DNA of 64,000 bases from NCBI GenBank assembly GCA_008360955.1, contig LUCM01006193.1, forward strand, positions 310,828 through 374,827. Reading direction: 5' to 3'. The position numbers were made by a program, and so were the translations under genes. Source of the DNA: Fasciolopsis buskii. Lineage: Eukaryota; Platyhelminthes; Trematoda; Plagiorchiida; Fasciolidae. The notes under the pieces are model-generated. The model was not told the DNA's origin, did not search any database, and was given only the letters and a program-made list of their open reading frames with translations. Of the stretch, positions 47,701-57,400 are shown piece after piece. How positions within the stretch are numbered: position 1 is the stretch's first letter; each line of letters opens with the position of its first letter.

Positions 47701-50700
47701 AAGTCTAGTGACGTCGGCCTGATCGTAGGTCAATCCTGAATTACTGGTGATCCAGTTATGAAGCAAGTAGTTGAGAGTTGATTGAGGGTGCACAATCCGA
47801 GGTCTTGTAAGAATTCTGTCTTTGATTTGTTGGGAAACGAGTAAATCGTTTGAAAATGCTGGTTTGCATGAAAGACATGATACGATGAGAAGAGGACAGA
47901 TGGCAAGTCAAAATCTTGTTTTTGAATTTCTCTGAGGCTCTTGACTCCGGAAACTGCTGCCTAATGATATACAAACTGGAGTGGTTTGAGACAACGCAAT
48001 TTGGTAGGGTGTATAAGGGAATGCTTGGATTAATGGATATTTACGTAATTTCAGAAGTTTATTTAGGAAATGCTGAAATAGTGAGCGGTTCTATGCAGCA
48101 AGGTTGCTTTTGTAGGCTTCTATTCTGTTTGCGCATTATCTAGTAAGACACGTTGCCAGGAAGTTCTGCCACAAGTAGAGATTTCAGCTAAGATGGTATG
48201 TATGAGTCAAAAACAGCTGGAAAGAATATAAGGGTGGGATATTGGCTGGGGTTTGCAGTTGGATGTGCACAATGATTTGTGTTTGTTGCGTAAAATATCA
48301 AGCCTCAGGAAAACCAATGGGAACCGAAGGCAGTTAGAAAATTCTCCCAAGGAACAGATTTGTCAGTGTGTTGGGTATCATAGTTTTCAACGAAGTTTAG
48401 TTCGCAAGCAAATATAGAGAATGCAACGCAAGCTGAAGAAAGTGCGGTAAAAGAAACAAAAAAAAACACCAGGAGCAGACCCGAATATTATTAATCAAAT
48501 TCTATGGTGACATACAAGTTAGAATTCATGAAATCCCCATCAAATAAATGGAATTGTTCTTATTAAGATGTAAAACCACCGTGGGGACCTAAAAGTGGTT
48601 TGTCGTATCTCCACAAGAGGAGTCAGTGTGGGGTTAATCGTTTTCTCCATCATTGCTGAATGATTATAATCCAAGAAAACATGCGCCACGGGGAAACGGA
48701 ATAGCTCAAAAACTCAAATCTAACCTTCACTCTACTCGCATTCTGTGGTAGGAGGTCAAAAAATGTACTTCAGTTTATCTCACTGGGTGGACCTAAACAT
48801 CGTTTTAATGAGTTCCGGTCTCCGATTTACACTCCCTGACACCTGATACACATTGGCGCGTCTTGCTGTCTTCTATTTTATTTGGTAATCTCCTTTTGGT
48901 GTCTTTTTCTACTTCGTTTTCTTCTGTAGTATTGTTGTAATTATGTTTGTTCACTAAATACATCGTAACATCCATTTTTTAATGAAACCTTCCTTGCAAC
49001 TTCCTATAAACTTTACCTCTCCATGCATTCATTTTGTTCTGAATTGGGGTGGTGGAACTGTCCTGTTGATGATTTACGAATACAGCTTTGGAGCAAAACG
49101 TGGGAGTAGTTTTTACTTCCCGTAATAAGTAATCTTGGCCCACTTCATCTAAATATGATGGCAAAGCGCCGTGTTCCTCCCGGGGCCACTGTACTCCCGA
49201 ATCATTGAAGCCCACTGTTGCAAGAAACTGGACGTTGCGGCATTCTGCACTGATTTCTCTGAAATCAAACTAAAACTGAAGCTGAAATGCAGTAGGTTAG
49301 TTTAATATAGTTTGCAGCCCCTTACACCTCTTCGCTGAGAACCGGTAATCCATTAGTTAACATGGCACCAGTGGAATCGTGATGTTCCACAATACCTGAT
49401 GGCTTTTTATTTTTATTTTTAGTTACGTTGTTTTCCCAAGCCGTAATCTGCGTTCTACAGTTAAACCATCACAGTTATGTATGTCAAAGCCAAAAAACGG
49501 CAAAAACCTAGTTATTTAGTAATAAAATATAAAAAATCAAATTTTAACGGGAAACAAACGATTCCAGGTAACAACGCCTCATGGGTTTGCAATATTTATT
49601 CTTCCGGCGCGCTCTACATTTGAAGAATTTTGCCGGAATATTTAAAAATCACTTCAATTAAGGTCTTTTGGAAACATTTCAACCAATTTTATGGAAGGTC
49701 GCTTCCGTTTCTTTGAAATAAGTTTAGTTTATTCCTAAAATACCAATTTTACGCCCTTTATATAACATTTATAGTGCAAATTCGATTTCGCAGAACAAAC
49801 CATGTGAACATTGCGACTATCCAGGCAGCAAAGTAATAAAAATGACGCATCGTTGAGCAATCAAAACTTCACACTTATGTATTATCTTTGTTTTCAATGT
49901 CATAAAGATTATCTTTTAAATCTACTTTATCTAAAAAACGTTTTGTAATTTTCTAGCACTGGTCAAACTTTAGTATTTTACTTGGCTCCTTTGGCCCACA
50001 TAAAATGTCTAAACGTATTCTGGGAAGCTGGCATTTTGTTCCACCAAAGCAGTTTAGCATAATAACCCGCATTGTTTGGTTTGAAATAATTTTGATAGTT
50101 TTCTCTGAATAAGAACAGTCATACGCCCAATTAAAAGAGGCAAGCATATGGACTATCTTGATTGACATCAAGCTAAACTCAGCTAAAGGACGTGCAACAT
50201 TGGCTTTATTCATTATGTTGTCTGAGGCTTCGAGCCTTAGGAAAATTGTTTTCAAGTTGTAAAACCTCGAGAGGCTAACAAAAATTTGACTTTTTCTGAC
50301 CAATTCTTTGTCCATTAAAGTCATACGCATATTCAGAATGATCTTATATAAGACTTTTGTTGCGCAAACTGTAACGGGCTTTGATTCACATCACGATACC
50401 GTGTATTGACGAGTAGAGGAATAGAGCCTATTTGAGCCAGGAACCAGGTATGCGACCCAAGTTATTATCGATACAAAAATTGAATAGAGAACCAAAAAAT
50501 ATGTGCACAGTGATAATCAAGGCTGTGAAGTGAACCGGAAAAGCAAGAGCATGAAGAAACCTTATCTAATAAAGCAAATGTAGGTAAACAAATTTCAGAA
50601 TAAAAATCAAGCAAAAAAATCGTGGGAAAAATTCCCTTTAGAAATTGTATGTTTCTTCAAAAACGATGCCAGAGTTATCAACGGCACTGCCATCATCAAG

Positions 50701-51382
50701 GTATAGCAGTATAAAATCACTAATTGAAAAAAATGGTGTGATTCTTAAACTCTTGTGTTACGGGTTTTACCTTAAATTCGTCTACGATTCAATAACTCAT
50801 TAAAAATTAAGTAAAGAAGTTTTTGTGCCTAAGAATTCCATCGGTTGGCTACTATATTTAGTTACACGAAATTAATGAAACATTTTACTAGTCATTCGGG
50901 TAGGATGTTTAGTCTTGGGGAAGTTAGCTGAGTTGCGGTTTGAAGGAGGAATTAGCTGAGTGTCCCTATTTTGTTTTCCTTTCATGGAGTGGAAGAATCC
51001 ATGTGAAGGTCAGCAGATGTCGTGGCACAGCGAACTTGGGGAAAGTAGGTGTCTCCCTTCTTCATGGTTGGGGTCTGAATGACCCGTCAGCTAGCTGACT
51101 GAAGACACTGAAGAATGTGTCAGTGAACCGTGAACACCTGGCTATCGTGTTACTACTTTCTATCGAAACAGAATGATTGAACGAGTGCATTTGTAAAGTT
51201 ATACTGTGTTTCGTAAGTTGGATGTTGCAGCATTCTTCCCTTTTCCGGCCTGCTTAGGTCCACTCCTTGTTGCCCTTGGATATTCACTCTTTTCATAGAG
51301 ACACGTAACCTTGAGGAAAAGACAATGGTGATTTTGACTTTCCTTGCTGTATAACGCCAAACGATAATGATGATGATGATGG

Positions 51383-51457
<75 letters not shown>

Positions 51458-54400
51458 GTGTTTCTTCGAAACACTCAGAGACAACAGAGGATCATTTAAC
51501 TTACCTCCTGCACGTTGCCATTACGCTCTTTATAAAACTTCGCCCTAACTATTGCGCTTTCGTGTTGTAAGAACCAGTAAAGTACCCGACTCGATGCTTG
51601 TAATATAAGTTGAAAAAGACTGATCGGGACATATGCATTCCAATGCACGCGACAAACGTCATTAATGTTGTGCTAGATGATGATGTTTAACCCCCGTCTC
51701 AACATGCAGTTTGTTTTGTATTTAGATTAACTTTATATGGAGATGGGAAACAAAAGCTTCAGCTAGACGGTTGTTAAGAATTGCCCTTGTTTTAATGAAG
51801 TGAGGAGATTATTGCTTTGATAGCTAATTCATGGGTTATCAGCGATCTCTCCACTATTGTGTGTATGAGGTTTTTCCGTAACTGCTGAACATTTCTTTTT
51901 GCGAAAAACGCAAAGTAGAATCTTTCCTCCGCTGGTGCTTTTACGTTCTTGTGCCAAGAATATATTTGGATGCGAGTCCTGACTTTAAGCTGAATATAAG
52001 AGCACTTACAATTCCAGTATGGCCACTACGAAATTCAAACAACCAGGAGTTATTATGGCCAAAGTATTATTGCTGTAGTGAACTTAACTATTCCAGATAC
52101 TACTTACTATATATATATGTAATAAGCCGGCTCGAAAACAAGCATGGTATCGACGAAACAATGTGTAAATTGAACTTCATAGAAAATCAATTAATAAGGA
52201 GGAAATAATGAACCATAAAAAATTGTTTTCGTGTTTTGCCGTACACATTTTAGAAAGTTGTGCACAATTCTGAATATTTAGCCGAAAAATTCATCTTTCC
52301 CAAGACCTAAATGAACAGTCTTGGGGAACACTCGCTTTTCTTTGAAAATCCAAATTACAGTCAACGTGATTATAAGAAAAATATAATCAATCAGCATTAA
52401 ATCTACACGACTTTTCTTTGAAAAAACATCCTGATTTCTTTTTCATGGGGACGGTTGCCGAACGTCCTGAGTTTTTTGGAATTGATGGTAGTTTTACGAT
52501 TTAAACGTGAAAGCTTCCAATCATTCAAGGTTTCCAAGTAACACTAGATTACCATTAGAAACAATCACACTTCTTATTTCTTGATCTCCTTTGCAAATGT
52601 CTGTTGCACTTTGAACTATCTGTTAAGTTTACATGAGTAGCCCCCGCTGGAGTTTATTTATAAAAGCTAGATGATCCCAAAGTCGTCGAGAACTGTTCTC
52701 CGGATTAAAGGCTTTGCATTCCCGTCTCGATAGAAGTATTTGGTTTTGGGGTTAACGTGAATGCGTTCTCTTGCATTTTTCCTAAGACGGCTTTATCGAA
52801 TAACTAGTAAATTTCGGTATTAATCCAAAATCCTCATATTTGTCAACATGCTACATAAAACTCTTGTTTACTTCTATCCTACAAGCAATTTGCATTGTTT
52901 TTTTTATTTTTGGATTATTTGAAGCAGTAGAAAGAGTAAACTGGCCTCTGCTAAACGGCCAGTGCCATTCTTCTTGATGTCCGATGCACGTGCAACTTAA
53001 AGTAATCTGATCCAATCCTTGTAATATTCGTTTCTAGTCTAAAAAGAGCAGCAATTCTATGCATATATAGTTATTTGATAGGAATTTTTTCATTTACTGC
53101 AAACATTTACGTAGCTGTCCAATGGAACTGCTAACAAGAGACCATTAATTTGGATCAAGTTTAACGCGAAATACTTGGCTCTCGTGACCACAATATTCTC
53201 GATACGATCATGACTTTGAGTAATAGAAGTAGGACTACATGGTACATGATGAACCAAGCCAGGGATCGAGATTGTACGTGGGCTTCAAAGGATGATTAAA
53301 AAACGGACGTTTTGTATGTACGTTTAGTAGGACCTAAACTATATTTATTTGAACAGTTTTAAGAGTCGTGCCTGAATCACCTTGTTGCCCTATCTTCTAA
53401 ATTTTTCATATTTTGAAGACTACCTAGGAAAGTAAATATTTCGACTTAATTAATATGTCCCGTTTATACCCTGCTATTTCACTAAAAGTAACTTTGAATA
53501 AACCTAGGCAGTTGCGATAAGTCGTGGTAATTAACACGATTTGCTGATGGAAAGGATAGAGTTCACCGAGGTGACTCATACCGTAGGCAGATTTTTATTT
53601 GAGGACATTAATAAAAAACCTTTTACACTATGGTTTGATGTTAACCTAAAACGAACATATAATAGAAATACTCGTGAGGAGGTTTCTTCAGATTTGTCAT
53701 CTGTAACCCCACGGTTGTTGCTATGCTGTTTTCTTGCCCTCCGGTGCACAAATTAACGTTCTACTTTGGGGTCCGGTTTCTTGTCTTGAGAATCGGAAAG
53801 AAAGCCACCAGAACGAGACTGAACAGCATCATTCGGAGTAAGGATTCCTAGCTTAGACACGTGATAGCTGTCCAATGGAATGCGGTAACTTCTGTCGTCG
53901 ACAAAAATACCGTTTTTAGATAAGTATTTTGTCAATGCAAAGCTAGATGCGGTTCTTGTAGACGATTATCTAAGAACGAACTTTGTCCATCCTCTACCGG
54001 TTCACGTACCAGATGAACTTAAAAATAAACTCGCAGTAAAAACCGAAATATTTCGGTTCAAAGCCAAAACGAGATCGTGTATATGCAAACATTATCACAC
54101 TTCTGAAAGTGAAATGCCGAGTTAACGAAACGAGTTGAAAGAAAAAAAATAGTACGGCTAATCCGAACAGTTTACAGCGTGAGTCCTGGATACGCATGTA
54201 CTAGCTATCGAGATGGTCATTAGTTGGCTACGTGTGACCAAATTTCGGCGCGATATAATAAGACGACTCGATGTGAACATCTCTTGGTATGGATCACCTA
54301 CAAAGGACTCACAATATATCTTATACGAATTCCCCCACTGGATAAAGCCATTTTGGCGAACAAAACATAAATTCAAGCGCTTTTGAACAGCCCGAGATTT

Positions 54401-57400
54401 TGCACCTGTTGCCTATACATTTGAATTGTATTTCGAAGACAAAAGTATTAACCAATTGTTCTTTCTGATATAAAGTTACCATGACTTTTATACCATTCTC
54501 TCATTGATAAATTCATTTGTAGCTATCGTAGACTAGCACTACGCTTTCATCCTTGTCGTGCCAAGTCGGGGGAAGAGTTTAAAGAAAAGTTTGAAGCAAT
54601 TTCTGAAGCATATGATGTTCTATCGGACCCCGAGAGACGAGCCATTTTCGATCAATTTGGCGAGGAAGGTTTAAAAACTCGAGCACCGCTTCCCGACGAA
54701 TGGAGTCAACCATATGTTTATCATGGCGACGCCCATCGGACTTTCATGAACTTTTTTGGGACAGACAATCCATTTAATCGCAAGTTGCATTTACAATCAA
54801 CTTCATAATTCCATACAGAATTTCAAGATGAGATTGACTATCAGGTACGGCAAAACTTTGGTGGTCCTGGAGGTCGAGGTCAACCAAAACAAGACCCTCC
54901 AATTGAACGTGAAATGTTTCTCAGTCTTGAAGAAGTTTACAATGGGTGTATAAAAAAGATGAAGGTCTCTCGACGAGTGAGTTGACCGATTATTCCGGAT
55001 TTTTTTTCAAATGTACTATGTAGCTCCCAGACAACTGAGTAGAAATGATACGGTGTACATCGAATTTCCCTAAAGTAGGCGTTTCACATCGTCGTGGTCA
55101 GTGTACAAAAGATGCGTCAACCAGTTGGCTAGAGATCTTCAAGGATTAGGCAACGAACCGTGAACAGTGACCGCCACGTTGTCACTTTTCGTTAAATCAG
55201 AACGATTGAAAACAGTTAGACTGTGTATTCCGTGTGTTTGTTATTGTGACATCCTTTTCTTTTCACACCTGCGTAGGTTTATTCTCTGTCCCCGCTGAAT
55301 ATTCGTTCATTCTATAGCAACGTGTAACTTGGTTAGAAAGTCAGTGGTCAGTGGCGTTTGCCTTGCTGTTTAAGGCTGAACAATGATTTCCATGAATAGA
55401 ATTATGCAAATGAATTTTTCAAACTCTCGAATTCCCATGAGTCAGTTCCAGTGATTGCTGTCCAGCCTAAAGTAGTCAAAAATTTAGTGCCGCGTAAATC
55501 GTTCTACTCGTTTCTTGCAGATTGTACTATTAAGCTTTTGGTTTGTATTGAGAGAAATAGGAAAGGAAAAGGTTTCGATTACCGAGCTTCTTAGGCTAAG
55601 AATAACAGAAATTTCCTAACCAAAATCCGTAATAAATTTGTGCATATCTTTTTTGAGTTGAAAATAGTTTCGCCTCATATTAGCCATGGTCATTGTTTCA
55701 CTCATTATAATATTCTGCACTCCTGATAAGATCAGTTGCATTGTACCGGATCCGGTTTCCGTTTACTGAGCCTTAATTTGCATATTCAATTGCTTCATGA
55801 AATAAAAAAATGAGTGAACTAGAAAGAAAAGCCTGAGAAGCATAAAATACCAGCCACTGTAACTTTGTTTGGTAATAATATCACTGGTATCTAATACGAG
55901 AGATTTTGTTATTTTGTTTTTTGTATATAATTGTATATGTATAAATCAGATGATGATCATTACTAATCTCGAGACCGTGATACAACAAGACAGTGTGATA
56001 GAGAATGAAAAAAGACTTCTTCGAATGTTCCATCGCTTTTTGTTTTTCTCCCAATTATGTCTCGTATTATCTATTACTCGTTCGATATCTTTTTTCGTCT
56101 CGTTTTGAATTGTTATACAAGCTATACAAACCAAAACTTTACTTCCAGAAGATCTACTCGATACATTTGGTCAGAAAATACGGTTTTATAGGAAAAAAAC
56201 CTAGTGAGAACCTTTTTGCCAAACATTGTGAATGATTATAATATTGTCGAACTATCTATTTCTTACTGGTAACATTCAATCTATTTCAAAATGTCTACCA
56301 GATTTTGAATGAGGATGGTCACACTAGCAGCATACGAGATAAGGTGCTCACTTTAACTGTCCGTCCGGGTTGGAGAGAAGGTACGCGAATCACTTTCGCC
56401 AAGGAAGGCGACCAGGGTCCGAATACCATTCCTGGTGAGTAAAAATGTTTTCTATTGCTATTTATGATAGACATCGTTTTTTTACAATAGCATGGTAGAG
56501 AGCGAACAATTTTAAAGATCCATGTAATTCCTATCACGGTTCACATGAATGAATTTGATAATCGACCTCATTGGCTAGTGGTTTGACTGAAGGTCATTAT
56601 TCTAGGGTTGCAGAACTGTGAAAAGTGTTAAGAAATTTCATCCGTTGTGTGTACAAGGATGGGAAAGAAACTCCCACCATCTTATGTTACCGTCGAAACG
56701 GATTTACAAGTTGGCGACTCTTGATCTTGGCGAACGTAGCTAGATTGGCTACACCAATCGTTTCTGCCCGCTTTTAGTAGGAAAGTGACGATTGATCCTG
56801 TAGCATCAAGGTCCCGAATTCGAACTAGCTTTGGCTGATCCCACGGGATTCTGCATAAGATCTTAAATACGTTTTGTAGGTAAGTCATTTAACCACTATC
56901 GACCGATGTCTAGAGATGACACTTTTAGTGGTACCAAATTCAGTACAGATCAAAAAGTGGCGGATGATGCTCCACTATTAGTTGAAACAGACTCCTAATT
57001 GTGTGGTCCACTTAGGGTGTGCCATATTCGTCCACAAAGAAGTATTTGAATACAAAACGTATTTGTTCAATCCATAATTTACTGAAAAAGATACCACTTC
57101 GAATATAGATCAGTACGGTTAAGTCTGTACAATTGTTAACCTTGCTTGCTATCTGGTAACAGCAAATAATAATGAAGGAAAAACTCAGGTTACATTATTA
57201 CGGTAATATCTACTATGCTGGCGTTTCGGTAGATTTAAAACCTGTTATCCGTTTAACTAGTTAGTAAACGAATCAGTCAGTTTTAGCCAATGTCGTCAGT
57301 CGTTTTTCGACTGATTTCTTTATGCCATGAAGGATGCATAAAAAGGACAATCAAATAACATGAGAAACATTAAACCATTGACATTGGCAATCCTCGCTAA

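Larger units (their letters stand above)
44725..54522 (+). other. DNAJB13 intron 1 (9.8 kb)
   Basis: Begins GTATGT and ends TTGTAG. It is AT-rich and mostly featureless. It contains a possible RT scrap near 47.9-48.1 kb, a 125-codon unidentified minus-strand frame (49953-50330), the 3' end of a LINE with an ATG/GTG repeat (50.97-51.46 kb) and protein-like stretches on both strands at 53.5-54.4 kb. 44.73-47.9, 48.15-49.95 and 51.5-53.5 kb hold nothing I recognise. Confidence 0.85.

Noticed and set aside
51199..51570. Poly-His, poly-Ser and poly-Met open frames
   Set aside because: They are translations of the ATG microsatellite in different frames.
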